A DNA stretch of 64,000 nucleotides from an uncultured Winogradskyella sp. (GCF_947498345.1 NZ_CANMJY010000007.1:1-64000); one strand, 5' to 3'; positions 1 through 8,259 are shown, counted from the first letter of the stretch. The notes: generated by a model not told the origin, from the letters alone. Numbers and translations: made by a program.

Positions 1-165
1 AATACCTGGCAAGCCTGTATAGTGCGATACCTGCGTCTGGGAATGCCCTATCAGCGAAGCAACTTCAGGGGAAGGGGGAATAACATTAGGAGGCTCTTGT
101 GCCCAAATGCCAATTGAAAATGTGAGCATAAAGATACCTAACAGGGTTTTGAAATGTGTTTTCAT
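1..165 (-). CDS. Secreted RHS/YD-repeat-like protein, N-terminal fragment (cut by window edge)
   Basis: An open frame of 55 codons starts with ATG at 165 and runs off the left edge. It begins with a signal peptide of about 22 residues (MKTHFKTLLGIFMLTFSIG then IWAQ). The mature start has an NVIPPSPEVASL segment followed by QVSHYTGLPGI. That pattern (IPPSP-x-ASL, then V-x-x-YTG-x-P-x-I) is, from memory, the typical N terminus of very large RHS/YD-repeat surface or secreted proteins of Bacteroidota. The family call is inference from a short piece; the secretion signal is seen directly. The rest of the gene lies outside the window. It sits alone, behind a 300-base upstream region with TTTACAC-type boxes. 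Confidence 0.55.
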   Translation of the reverse strand, partial: MKTHFKTLLGIFMLTFSIGIWAQEPPNVIPPSPEVASLIGHSQTQVSHYTGLPGI

Positions 166-465
166 AGAAAAAGGTCTTAACGATTTATGTTTTATCGACC
201 AACTCAAAAAAGTGTAGGAATTTTATGTGTTTACACTAATACCCCTTTAGCAATAAATTTTAACTGCTTAGTTCAGTTAGGTCGAAATTAGGTCATAAAG
301 TTAGAGTGGCTTCTTGACTTTACACAGAGCATTTTGCTTTAAAATACTAAGCATTTTGCTTGGTGTAAAGTGATCTTTGGAGATTAAATTAAAGGGTAAT
401 TATGGTAAAAATTATACTACCTCGTCGCAGAAGATAAACCGTTGATTGTAAACTATCTGCGCGTT
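166..465. other. Intergenic region: upstream of the RHS-like gene, downstream of dprA
   Basis: 300 bases without a convincing gene on either strand. It separates the dprA stop from the start of the secreted protein, both on the minus strand, so it should contain the promoter of the latter; I found no good TAnnTTTG element. It does contain repeated TTTACAC/GTGTAAA-type boxes: inverted AGTGTA (211-216) and TACACT (232-237), and inverted CTTTACAC (318-325) and GTGTAAAG (363-370). A further GTGTAAA lies at 473-479 inside the dprA end. Confidence 0.5.
318..370. repeat. 12-bp direct repeat inside 8-bp inverted arms
   Basis: AGCATTTTGCTT occurs at 328-339 and again at 350-361. The pair is bracketed by the perfect inverted arms CTTTACAC (318-325) and GTGTAAAG (363-370). 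The layout suggests a regulator-binding region or a small duplicated element upstream of the secreted protein gene. Function is not known. Confidence 0.45.
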
Positions 466-1569
466 TTACGCAAGTGTAAATATCTTACCAGGTAAAGGCC
501 TTACAACACTTTTTAATTCCATATTAAGAAGTAAACCTGCAAGTTTATACGATGGAATATTACATTCTAAAGCAATGACATCTAGTAGTGCTTTATTATT
601 GCTTTTTAGGTAGTTATAAATTATTTTTTCATCGGGTTCTAATTCTACAAACAGTCGTTTTTGCACAACAGGTTTTCTATCATTTTCTAATTGCCAGTTT
701 AATAAATAAGGCACATCCATAGGTTGAGATAATAAATGTGCTTTTTGAAACTTTATGAGATTATTACACCCCACACTTTGACTGTCCGTGGTTCTGCCTG
801 GCACAGCAAAGACTTCTCTGTCGTAAGAATTAGCAATATCAGCTGTAACTAAGCTACCTCCTTTTTCTGCAGACTCTATAACTATAGTGGCTTCACTTAA
901 TCCTGCTATAATGCGGTTTCGTTTTAAAAAGTTGTTTCTGTCAAAAACATCCGTACTCCAAAAATCGGTATAAAACCCACCATGTCTTTCAACATCTGCT
1001 ACATATTTTTTATGGGCCTTAGGGTAGATCTGGTTTAAACCATGTGCCAGACAACCAATAGTCTGTAAATTATGTTTTACTGCTGCCTTTTGCGCTGTAA
1101 TATCTGTACCGTATGCAAATCCCGAAACGATTACTGGATTATATGGAGACAAGGTGTCTACCAATTTTTCGCAAAATGCAATACCATTAGTTGTGATTTT
1201 TCGAGCACCAACAATGCTAATTATAGGTTGTTGTTTTAAATTAATAGTTCCGGATTGAAACAGCACAATGGGCCCATCAATGCAATGCTTTAATTTTTCG
1301 GGATAGGTCTCTTCGGTAAAATAATGTGCCGTTATCCCCTGGTCTTTAATAAACCTCAATTCATCTTCTGCGGCTTCTAAATGGATGGTATCAAAAAGAC
1401 CTTCAATAGTTATAGAACCAATACCAGCGATCTTTAAAAGGTTTGTCTTTTTCTCTTTTAAAACCGCCTCAGCAGAACCACAATGGTTAATTAATTTTTT
1501 AGCTGTAGTTGCCCCTATTTTAGGTACATGCTGTAAAGCTAAAGCAAAAATTAATTGGTGTTCGGTCAT
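466..1569 (-). CDS. dprA: DNA-processing protein DprA
   Basis: 367 residues, the normal length for DprA/Smf. In other bacteria DprA binds incoming single-stranded DNA and loads RecA during natural transformation. N-terminal helix-hairpin-helix-like segments are seen near 15-27 (VPKIGATTAKKLI) and 44-58. The Rossmann-like core has IVGARKIT (about 117), VSGFAYGTDITAQKAA (about 149), KRNRIIAGLS, EKGGSLVTADIA and VPGRTTD followed by GCNNLI. A winged-helix-like C terminus (about 310-367) follows, as in many DprA proteins. The ATG at 1569 is the natural start. A TAnnTTTG-type element lies 17 bases upstream. The gene stands alone between the secreted-protein upstream region and the divergent HU-SPOR gene. 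Confidence 0.95.
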   Translation of the reverse strand: MTEHQLIFALALQHVPKIGATTAKKLINHCGSAEAVLKEKKTNLLKIAGIGSITIEGLFDTIHLEAAEDELRFIKDQGITAHYFTEETYPEKLKHCIDGPIVLFQSGTINLKQQPIISIVGARKITTNGIAFCEKLVDTLSPYNPVIVSGFAYGTDITAQKAAVKHNLQTIGCLAHGLNQIYPKAHKKYVADVERHGGFYTDFWSTDVFDRNNFLKRNRIIAGLSEATIVIESAEKGGSLVTADIANSYDREVFAVPGRTTDSQSVGCNNLIKFQKAHLLSQPMDVPYLLNWQLENDRKPVVQKRLFVELEPDEKIIYNYLKSNNKALLDVIALECNIPSYKLAGLLLNMELKSVVRPLPGKIFTLA

Positions 1570-1585
1570 CTTAAAGCGTTGATTT

Positions 1586-1593
1586 CAAACGTA
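1586..1593 (-). promoter_or_regulatory. Putative -7 element of dprA
   Basis: Reads TACGTTTG on the minus strand, matching the Bacteroidota -7 consensus TAnnTTTG. It is 17 bases before the dprA ATG. No TTG at the usual 17-23 base spacing was found, so support is partial. Confidence 0.4.
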
Positions 1594-1661
1594 CAAGAAA
1601 CTAAATTTTTCTGATGTTAATAACTAAATGGCACTATATTTTTATCACTTTCAAAAATTTT

Positions 1662-1669
1662 TAACTTTG
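1662..1669 (+). promoter_or_regulatory. Putative -7 element of the HU-SPOR gene
   Basis: TAACTTTG fits TAnnTTTG and lies only seven bases before the ATG at 1677. If used, the mRNA would have almost no leader. There is no matching TTG at 17-23 bases. Confidence 0.4.
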
Positions 1670-1676
1670 TTCTTAT

Positions 1677-2615
1677 ATGCAATTAGAGGCTTACATCAGT
1701 GATTTACTTTATCGTTACGAGTGTGTAACTATACCTGACTTTGGCGCGTTTTTAACGACTCGTGTTTCTGCTAAGGTTCACGATTCTACACATACGTTTT
1801 ATCCTCCGAAAAAAGTATTGTCGTTTAACGAACAATTACAAAACAACGATGGCTTATTGGGTAATTATGTCGCCGAGATTGAAAAAATACCTTATGAGAC
1901 TGCGGTCAGTAAAATTGCTAAACACGTAAGAGCTATTAAATCGTATTTAATTGAAGGAGAAACTATTCAATTTAAAAACATTGGTGAACTTGTTTTAAAT
2001 GCAGATGGTAAAATTGTATTTAATCCTTCTAGCCACATTAATTACTTAACCGATGCTTTTGGTTTATCACATTTTACATCTTCTGATATTAAGCGCGAGG
2101 TATATAAAGAAACCATAGAAGCAATTGAAGAGGTTGCTCCTATTGCGCTTACTCCAGAAAAACGTTCGGGCAACGTCTGGTTAAAATATGCCGCAGCCGC
2201 AGTGATTGTTTTAGGTTTAGGTGGTTACGGAGCGGTTCAATACTATAACAATACTATAGAAAACCATAATCAATTAGCCCAAGAAGAAGCCAATGCAGAA
2301 TTGGATGCCAGAGTACAAGAAGCCACATTTTTTATTAGTAATCCTTTACCTGCTGCTACATTATCGCTAGAAAAGCAAACGGGTAATTACCATATTGTTG
2401 CTGGTGCTTTTAGGATTGAAGCCAATTCTGATAAAAAAGTGAATCAACTTAGAGCTAAAGGTTATAAAGCGCGAAAGATTGGTAAAAACCGTTATGGTCT
2501 TCATGAAGTAGTGTATCAAAGTTTTGAAACCAGACTTGAAGCACATCGTGCACTTTATAAAATCCGTCGTGAGCACAATAAGGATGCCTGGTTGCTAATT
2601 AAAAAATTAGATTAA
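1677..2615 (+). CDS. HU/CCDC81-like DNA-binding and SPOR-domain membrane protein
   Basis: 312 residues. Residues 1-85 resemble the Bacteroidota HU-like (CCDC81-type) fold, with IPDFGAFLT near the start and FNEQLQNNDGLL. A second HU-like segment follows, with IKSYLIEGETIQFKNIGELVL and a KIVFNPSS arm (about 95-130). A single membrane helix (LKYAAAAVIVLGLGGYGAVQY) lies near 169-190. The C terminus (about 235-312) is a SPOR domain (YHIVAGAFRIEANSDK, then a repeated beta-alpha pattern), a type that binds glycan strands lacking stem peptides at division septa. With this topology the HU part should be cytoplasmic and the SPOR part periplasmic. The domain order is known in the phylum, but the biological role is not settled. 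Confidence 0.85.
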   Translation: MQLEAYISDLLYRYECVTIPDFGAFLTTRVSAKVHDSTHTFYPPKKVLSFNEQLQNNDGLLGNYVAEIEKIPYETAVSKIAKHVRAIKSYLIEGETIQFKNIGELVLNADGKIVFNPSSHINYLTDAFGLSHFTSSDIKREVYKETIEAIEEVAPIALTPEKRSGNVWLKYAAAAVIVLGLGGYGAVQYYNNTIENHNQLAQEEANAELDARVQEATFFISNPLPAATLSLEKQTGNYHIVAGAFRIEANSDKKVNQLRAKGYKARKIGKNRYGLHEVVYQSFETRLEAHRALYKIRREHNKDAWLLIKKLD

Positions 2616-2683
2616 TTTCCTTCCTGTAGAAACACCTCCACTGTACTTTAACACATAATAAAAGTTTACTTTTATATCTAAAA

Positions 2684-2717
2684 TTGTAATACACCATCTA
2701 AAATCGGCTTATCTTTG
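2684..2717 (+). promoter_or_regulatory. Promoter of the thioesterase gene
   Basis: TTG (2684-2686), a 23-base spacer, then TATCTTTG (2710-2717). This matches the Flavobacteriia consensus TTG-N17-23-TAnnTTTG. It lies 18 bases before the ATG at 2736. Confidence 0.6.
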
Positions 2718-2735
2718 CAGAAATTTTAAAGCGCT

Positions 2736-3245
2736 ATGCAATCCAAAACCGCATTTCAGTCTAAAACTGTAGTCACAGACTTAGTTTTACCCAGTGAAAC
2801 CAATCCTATTAATAACCTTTTTGGTGGTGAATTACTAGCACGTATGGATCGTGCTGCAAGTATTGCGGCAAGGCGCCATTCGCGTCGTATTGTTGTAACA
2901 GCTTCTGTAAACCATGTGGCATTTAATAGATCTGTACCGTTAGGAAGTGTAGTAACTATTGAGGCTAAGGTGTCGCGTGCATTTTCGTCTTCTATGGAAG
3001 TATATATGGATGTTTGGATTGAGGATAGAGAATCTGGCGAATGTATTAAAGCCAATGAAGCGATTTATACCTTTGTTGCCGTTGATGAAACAGGACGGCC
3101 TGTAAAGGTACCCGAGCTCATCCCAGAAACTGAATTAGAAAAAGAACGCTATGATGCAGCTTTGCGACGTAAGCAATTAAGTTTAGTTTTGGCAGGCAAA
3201 ATGAAACCTTCAGATGCTACCGAACTTAAGGCTCTTTTTAAATAA
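2736..3245 (+). CDS. Acyl-CoA thioesterase, hotdog fold (YciA/BACH type)
   Basis: 169 residues, the usual size for a single-hotdog acyl-CoA thioesterase, which hydrolyses acyl-CoA to free acid and CoA in the cytoplasm. The visible pattern is typical: NPINNLFGGELLARMDRAA near residue 22, with the central helix carrying the conserved Asn/Asp region. It is followed by VTASVNHVAFNRSVPLGSVV and a VWIEDRESGEC strand. The C-terminal tail (ELEKERYDAALRRKQLSL) is common in this subfamily. The gene has its own promoter and is followed by the small lipoprotein gene 52 bases downstream. Chain-length preference cannot be read from the sequence. Confidence 0.85.
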   Translation: MQSKTAFQSKTVVTDLVLPSETNPINNLFGGELLARMDRAASIAARRHSRRIVVTASVNHVAFNRSVPLGSVVTIEAKVSRAFSSSMEVYMDVWIEDRESGECIKANEAIYTFVAVDETGRPVKVPELIPETELEKERYDAALRRKQLSLVLAGKMKPSDATELKALFK

Positions 3246-3297
3246 CAATTAAACCTTTTTAGGTTACTCTGGTCTTATCATTAAATCAAATTTATTA

Positions 3298-3516
3298 ATG
3301 ATGAGATATTTAGTATACACCTTAGTTCTTGTTTTTGCATTAAACTTTAGTTCTTGTGCAAGACGTGTCGTTGTAAAGCAACCTGCCTCAGTAACTGTAG
3401 TTAAAAAATTACCTAGACAATATAAAGTAGTTCGTGTAAAAGGAAAGCGTTATTACTTTTTTAATGGCAAACATTATCAAAAGACGCGAGGAGGTTATGT
3501 GGTTGTAAGGGTATAA
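3298..3516 (+). CDS. Small basic lipoprotein, unknown function
   Basis: 72 residues starting MMRYLVYTLVLVFALNFSSC, a hydrophobic leader that ends in a lipobox-like LNFSSC with the Cys at about residue 20. The mature part is short and very basic (many Lys, Arg and Val), with KGKRYYFFNGKHYQ, a two-strand beta pattern seen in small DUF6515-like envelope proteins. I do not recognise a specific function. Start at 3298 or 3301 (two ATGs in a row). The stop codon (3514-3516) directly abuts the stop codon of the convergent EnvC-like gene with no base in between. Confidence 0.65.
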   Translation: MMRYLVYTLVLVFALNFSSCARRVVVKQPASVTVVKKLPRQYKVVRVKGKRYYFFNGKHYQKTRGGYVVVRV

Positions 3517-4737
3517 TTAGTACTTAGACAACCAGTACTGCGGGTTTAGTTTTTGGTTATTCTTGTAAATTCTAAACCCTAAAAGTGTTTCCCCATTGGT
3601 TCTATTTGTAAATACCTGGCCTATTACCTGCCCTGTTTTTATCTTATCTCCTTTTTTTACATAAATCTTTGAGAGGTTAGTATAAATAGTGAGGTAATTA
3701 CCGTGCCTTAGCATAATTGCCGGATTACCTCTTTTTATTACCAATATTTCAGAAACCTCACCATTAAAAACTGCTTTAACTTCAGCATTGGATGTCGTTG
3801 CAATTTTAATTCCTGGATTGTTTACCTCAACAGAGCTATCTGTTAATGAACGTCCTTTACCATATTTGGCTTTAATAACTCCTCTAGACACTGGCCATCC
3901 TAATTTTCCTTTATTAGCTTCAAAATTTGAGGCCAGTTTTTTGGCTTCTGGTGTCAATACAAATTTTCCGGAAGATGTTTTCTTTCCTGCTTTTTTATTA
4001 GACGCAGCAATGGCTTCTCTAATCAGTCGGTTTATTTCTCTATCTAATCGGTCTGCTTCTTGTTTTTTCTTTTTTATCTGCGCTGTATACTTACTCATAT
4101 CAGACTTAATAGATGCCATTAACACTTCGCGTTGTTTAAGTTCTTTCTCTAATTGGTGCTTAGCGGCTCTATTTTCTTCAATGAGTTGTTGCTTATCTTC
4201 TTTTTGTTTTGATAATTGAATATTTAACTCTTGTAATGCTTTAGTCTTAGCTTTAATAGACTCCCCTTGTTCTTTCTGATAATTGGCATATTGCCTTATA
4301 TATTGAAGTCTCTTATAAGCTTGTTTAAAATTACTAGACGATAATAAAAACATTACTTTACTCTGCTCTGATTTGCTTTTATATGATTTTACAACCATCG
4401 CTGCATAATCGTCTTTAAGCTCTTGTAATTGTGCTCTTAGGCTTGTGATCTCTTTTTGATTGGAGTTAATCTCGCGAGTTAATAAATTAGCTTGCTCATT
4501 GGTAATTCTAATAAGATTTTGTCTAACGCTCACTTTATAGTTTATATCTTCAATAAGTGTAATCTCAGACTTCTCTTCTTTCTTTTTGGTGAAAAGTAAA
4601 GCATTAATCTGCTTCATTTCCTTTAAAATTTGCTGGCGTTTGGCTTCAAGTTTTTTTTGCTTATCACTTTGGGCAACTAAGCTTACTGAAGAGAGTAAAA
4701 ACCCTAAAACCAGTATGGTATATAAATGCTTATTCAT
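3517..4737 (-). CDS. EnvC-like murein hydrolase activator (degenerate M23 domain)
   Basis: 406 residues. There is a signal peptide to about residue 22, then a long coiled coil (about 25-250, heptad-rich Lys/Glu/Leu), then a LytM/M23-like domain from about 285 (GWPVSRGVIKAKYG). The zinc-ligand motifs of active M23 enzymes are lost: HxxxD reads NNPGIKI and the second motif HxH reads LGFRI. The fold-defining glycines and the KKGDKIKTGQVIGQV turn remain. This is the EnvC pattern: a periplasmic activator of cell-separation amidases, not a hydrolase. It is the last gene of a minus-strand series with the DUF4292 lipoprotein (61-base gap) and the TPR protein. Confidence 0.85.
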   Translation of the reverse strand: MNKHLYTILVLGFLLSSVSLVAQSDKQKKLEAKRQQILKEMKQINALLFTKKKEEKSEITLIEDINYKVSVRQNLIRITNEQANLLTREINSNQKEITSLRAQLQELKDDYAAMVVKSYKSKSEQSKVMFLLSSSNFKQAYKRLQYIRQYANYQKEQGESIKAKTKALQELNIQLSKQKEDKQQLIEENRAAKHQLEKELKQREVLMASIKSDMSKYTAQIKKKKQEADRLDREINRLIREAIAASNKKAGKKTSSGKFVLTPEAKKLASNFEANKGKLGWPVSRGVIKAKYGKGRSLTDSSVEVNNPGIKIATTSNAEVKAVFNGEVSEILVIKRGNPAIMLRHGNYLTIYTNLSKIYVKKGDKIKTGQVIGQVFTNRTNGETLLGFRIYKNNQKLNPQYWLSKY

Positions 4738-4798
4738 TATTTAAATCTATATGAGAGTTCTCTTCGTTCTTGTTTCACTCTGTTGAAAATGGCAATTG

Positions 4799-5590
4799 CT
4801 ATTTTATAACTATTTCTTTATACCCTGAAGGAATCTTAAACGGAAAACGCACATCTTCATTAACTGCCAGAGATTTAAACTCCATTGTAATGGCAACTTC
4901 GTCAGCATCTTCAACCGCTATGATTCTAATATTTTTAGGCAAAACCTGCTTGTCTACCTCTTGGTACGATTTGTAATCTACCTGTAGAAAACGCTTCTTT
5001 AACTGTTGAAACAATTGCAAGCTATCCATCTTAAAATGTGAAGGGTTGATTAAGTAAAACAGTTCTAAAAGTGCATTTTGATCTTTTGGCTGCAAGGCAT
5101 AAGAATTTTCATTTACCGAAACCAAGTGCAGAGCCCCCTTAAGGTCATAAATGGCCTGACCTAGAAGTATGCTTTGAACTTTATCAAAGTCTAAATCTAC
5201 ACCTACAAAATCACTTAAAAGCTCATAGTTACCATCAAAATACTCGTTGTCAAGTTTATTGTAAAAACGCACTTTTTCTGGTGTAATCATCATTCTCGCC
5301 ATTCCGAATGAAGCACTTAGCCAAATTACTTTATCCTTCTCTATACGAAGATTAAAAGTATGTCCTTGTTCTTTTTGCCCTTGAACGATGTCAATTCTAA
5401 CTTTTCCATTTAGTGTTTTAAAATCTGCATCATTTTTTTGATGTTGTTTTATCACTTGCTTTGCTGAAAGTTTGCTACTTGCCTCACCAGAGGCAATAAC
5501 ACTTTTAGCTGATTTGCAATTAATCAAAAAAAGCAATACAGCGAATGCAATAACTATTTTAGTGAGTTTATATGTTTGATTATTAGTCAT
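4799..5590 (-). CDS. DUF4292 family lipoprotein
   Basis: 263 residues. An N-terminal membrane segment ends in LLFLINC with the lipobox Cys at residue 25, so this is an outer-membrane or periplasmic lipoprotein. The rest is beta-rich (FKTLNGKVRIDIVQG, VIWLSASFGMARMMITPEKVRFYNK), resembling the LolB/LppX-like half-barrel expected for DUF4292. In Flavobacteriaceae it is found between a TPR protein and an EnvC-like protein, as here. The start directly abuts the stop of the TPR gene, so the two are translationally linked. A role in lipoprotein or envelope lipid handling is inference only. Confidence 0.8.
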   Translation of the reverse strand: MTNNQTYKLTKIVIAFAVLLFLINCKSAKSVIASGEASSKLSAKQVIKQHQKNDADFKTLNGKVRIDIVQGQKEQGHTFNLRIEKDKVIWLSASFGMARMMITPEKVRFYNKLDNEYFDGNYELLSDFVGVDLDFDKVQSILLGQAIYDLKGALHLVSVNENSYALQPKDQNALLELFYLINPSHFKMDSLQLFQQLKKRFLQVDYKSYQEVDKQVLPKNIRIIAVEDADEVAITMEFKSLAVNEDVRFPFKIPSGYKEIVIK

Positions 5591-6952
5591 TTATTGTTGG
5601 GCTTTAAGGGATTGTGCCTTTTTAGCAAACGTTTCAGATTTACTAATATTATTTAAAGCTTTATAGGCAAGACTTAATTCTGAATAAAAATCAGCTTCCA
5701 TATTAGAATTATCAATTAAGAAATCTAATCCCATTTCTAGATTATCGATTGCCTTTTGGGTATTACCAAGTTTATTATTGGCAACGCCATTAACTAAATA
5801 TAAAATAGGTTGTGCAGGATATAGCTCTAATGCCTCTTCACTATCTTTTGCCACTGCTATATGGTCTTCGAGATCTAACTGAAGTAACAATACATCTTTA
5901 ATAAGTTTAAAGTCGTTTGGGTTTTGCTTTAAGGCTTCTTTAAAGTTTGATAACGCTTTTACCTTATCACCAGCCTTTAAATAATAACTGCCTAAATCGC
6001 TATGTGTTTGCGCATCTTTATTATTATCAACCAAGGCTGTAATGTCAACCAAATCAGCTTCGAATTCTGGGTTTTTAGATACAAAAGCTACAAAGTCCTT
6101 TAATACTTTTGCTTTAGCATCTGTATTAATCTCAGGGCTGGTCAACACAATTTTTACAGAGCTAATCGCTTCTTCAACCTTTCTGTCTTGAAGATAAAAT
6201 TTATATAAAGCCAAGTGTACAAACTTAGATTCTGGTTTTATCTTTAAAAGATTTTGTGCGGCTTTATAGGCTTTCTTTTTGTTACCTGTTTGACTATATC
6301 TGTATATAAGTTTTAGATGATTTTCTTCGTTATTAGGGTTGTTGGCAATACGTTGCTCTAAGTTCTCTATGCGATCGTCTGCGTTACCAGTAATACTATA
6401 GATATCATTTCGCATGGCATCTCTAGCTTCGCTCACACCTAACTCCTGATCTAGTTCATCTAAAAGTTCTAAGGCCTGTTTGTAGCGCTTTTCCCTAACA
6501 TACAGCGCTGCTAAATCTTCTTTGTAATCTGGATGATACTTAACCAGTTGTTTTATGGTTTTGATAGCATTATTAATATCATCTTGTTGGTAGTATACAT
6601 CATATAATTCGTCTAAGAACCATTCGTTATCGGGTTGCATGTTAATGGCCTTCTTAAGGTTGTCTTCAGCAGCTCCAAAATTTTTGAGCTTATTGTAGTT
6701 TTTACCTAATTCGAAATAGATAACAGGTTTCTTACTATCTAGATTTAAACATTTATGAAGAGCTTCAACTGCACGATCGTAGTTTTCGATACCTTTCTGC
6801 TTTAAAGCTTCAAAGAAATACTCTTGAAATTCATCTTCAACATTCCCTAAATCATCGTCTGGTCTTTTGTTGAAATCAACTTGAGCCATTGCTAAGCTTG
6901 GTACTATAAAAAGCACCATAAAAATTCTTGCTATTTTCTTATAAAGTTTCAT
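5591..6952 (-). CDS. Periplasmic TPR-repeat protein
   Basis: 453 residues with a signal peptide (about 1-23, ending SLAMAQ) and at least ten TPR-like helical pairs, for example ALHKCLNLDSKKPVIYFELG, AEDNLKKAINMQPDNEWFLD and ALSNFKEALKQNPNDFKLIK. Such proteins are scaffolds for protein complexes. Here it is fused by operon structure to DUF4292 and an EnvC-like activator (no gap to the next gene), so a role in envelope assembly is plausible. The exact partner is unknown. Confidence 0.8.
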   Translation of the reverse strand: MKLYKKIARIFMVLFIVPSLAMAQVDFNKRPDDDLGNVEDEFQEYFFEALKQKGIENYDRAVEALHKCLNLDSKKPVIYFELGKNYNKLKNFGAAEDNLKKAINMQPDNEWFLDELYDVYYQQDDINNAIKTIKQLVKYHPDYKEDLAALYVREKRYKQALELLDELDQELGVSEARDAMRNDIYSITGNADDRIENLEQRIANNPNNEENHLKLIYRYSQTGNKKKAYKAAQNLLKIKPESKFVHLALYKFYLQDRKVEEAISSVKIVLTSPEINTDAKAKVLKDFVAFVSKNPEFEADLVDITALVDNNKDAQTHSDLGSYYLKAGDKVKALSNFKEALKQNPNDFKLIKDVLLLQLDLEDHIAVAKDSEEALELYPAQPILYLVNGVANNKLGNTQKAIDNLEMGLDFLIDNSNMEADFYSELSLAYKALNNISKSETFAKKAQSLKAQQ

Positions 6953-7023
6953 TTAGAGATTCTTCGCTATTACTCTGAATGCCATTAAAGTTTCAAAAGT
7001 TATTCCAAACTTGAGATAATGAG

Positions 7024-7041
7024 ATTCCTTTTAAAAGGAAT
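7024..7041. repeat. Perfect 18-bp palindrome after the nucleotidyltransferase stop
   Basis: ATTCCTTTTAAAAGGAAT is perfectly self-complementary and starts one base after the stop codon of the upstream minus-strand gene (7043-7045). It could be an mRNA 3' hairpin or weak terminator inside the series; there is no T-run after it on the minus strand. Confidence 0.45.
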
Positions 7042-7042
7042 T

Positions 7043-8062
7043 CTATTCCAATACGGAATAATCGCCTATACTAATTTTAGTAAAGTTGCCATCATACTTT
7101 ACATAATTACCAATCATAGCGTCATCTAAATTAGCGTTTTTGATATTGGTTTGGTTTTGAATTAAGCTATTTTTAACGCTTGAATCTTCAATAACACAAT
7201 TTTTACCAATAGAAACGTTTGGTCCAACAGATGTATTGCGTAAAATCGTTCCTTCTCCAATAAAACAAGGCGCAATAATATTAGCGTTTTCTAATATTAC
7301 AGAATCATGCACCAGTTGTTCTTCATTGTCAGAAGTTAAAAAACCTAACATTTTTGCATTGGTCTCTAGGGTTACATTCTTATTACCACAATCCATCCAT
7401 TCATCCACTGTTCCTGTTTTAAATATTTTGCCGTCTGCCATCATACGCTTGATGCCATCATTAATTTGATATTCACCGCCATTCATTACATTTTCATCCA
7501 ATACTTCTTGAAGTTTTCCTTTTAAAACGGCAACATCTTTAAAATAATAAACCCCTATAACTGCCTGGTCGCTTACAAACGATTCTGGTTTTTCAACTAA
7601 CTCTACGATATTTTCGTTTTCATCTAATTTAACCACGCCATAAGCCTCAGGGTTATCGACGCGTTTTGTCCATATAACACTATCTGCTGTTGGATCTAAA
7701 TCGAATTCAGCTCTTATCAATGTATCCGCATAAGCAATCACTGCTGGACCTGAAAGTGACGGCTCAGCACTCATAATAGCATGACCAGTACCTAAAGGCT
7801 GGTCTTGTCTGTAAATAGATGCTTTAGCTCCTAAATCTTGGGCTAATGCCGTTAAACTTTCTACGACATCATCTCCAAAAAATGCAGGATCACCTAGTAC
7901 AAATGCTATTTCTTCAATAGGCTGCTTTAATACTTTAGCGATATCCTTTACTAAGCGATGTACTATTGGTTGGCCAGCAACAGGAATTAATGGTTTTGGT
8001 ACTGTTAAACTATGTGGTCTAAGGCGAGATCCTCTGCCCGCCATTGGTACTATTATTTTCAT
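7043..8062 (-). CDS. Sugar-phosphate nucleotidyltransferase with left-handed beta-helix
   Basis: 339 residues. The N-terminal nucleotidyltransferase domain has the pyrophosphorylase signature PMAGRGSRLRPHSLTVPKPL (residues 6-25) and the metal-site Asp in IAYADTL. VEKPESF follows, then the conserved DGIKRMMADGKIFKTG and WMDCGN. The C-terminal third has hexapeptide-type turns (IGEGTILRNTSVGPNVSIGK), a short left-handed beta-helix as in GlmU-like enzymes. It should form NDP-sugar from sugar 1-phosphate and NTP in the cytoplasm; the exact sugar and base cannot be told. It sits between dut and the TPR gene in a conserved envelope series. A GC-rich hairpin lies seven bases before the start. Confidence 0.85.
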   Translation of the reverse strand: MKIIVPMAGRGSRLRPHSLTVPKPLIPVAGQPIVHRLVKDIAKVLKQPIEEIAFVLGDPAFFGDDVVESLTALAQDLGAKASIYRQDQPLGTGHAIMSAEPSLSGPAVIAYADTLIRAEFDLDPTADSVIWTKRVDNPEAYGVVKLDENENIVELVEKPESFVSDQAVIGVYYFKDVAVLKGKLQEVLDENVMNGGEYQINDGIKRMMADGKIFKTGTVDEWMDCGNKNVTLETNAKMLGFLTSDNEEQLVHDSVILENANIIAPCFIGEGTILRNTSVGPNVSIGKNCVIEDSSVKNSLIQNQTNIKNANLDDAMIGNYVKYDGNFTKISIGDYSVLE

Positions 8063-8068
8063 ACTATT

Positions 8069-8084
8069 GCCCGCTAAAGCGGGT
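8069..8084. repeat. GC-rich hairpin directly upstream of the nucleotidyltransferase start
   Basis: GCCCGCTAAAGCGGGT: arms CCCGC (8070-8074) and GCGGG (8079-8083) around a TAAA loop, in otherwise AT-rich DNA. On the plus strand it is followed by a T-rich stretch (8087-8093). On the minus strand it would sit in the leader only a few bases from the ATG. It may be a degenerate palindromic mini-repeat. Confidence 0.5.
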
Positions 8085-8259
8085 ATCTTTTTTAGGTTGT
8101 ACTTTACTCTTGTTAAAACAGGAATTTCTTTATTCTTTTTTATTTTCTTTAAAGTTTAGATTTCAATTGTTGCTCAAATCTAACCAATTAGGGCTTGTTT
8201 TTTATATATTCAGCCAGTGTCTTATACAATTAATTATGAGATTTCTACTTTCGCAAGAA

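Noticed and set aside
3252..3265. Possible terminator AACCT-TTTT-AGGTT after the thioesterase gene
   Set aside because: Only five pairs and no T-run after it; too weak to call.
5040..6950. Search for CRISPR or tandem repeats in repetitive-looking TPR genes
   Set aside because: The similarity is at protein level (TPR helices); no regular DNA repeat with spacers is present.
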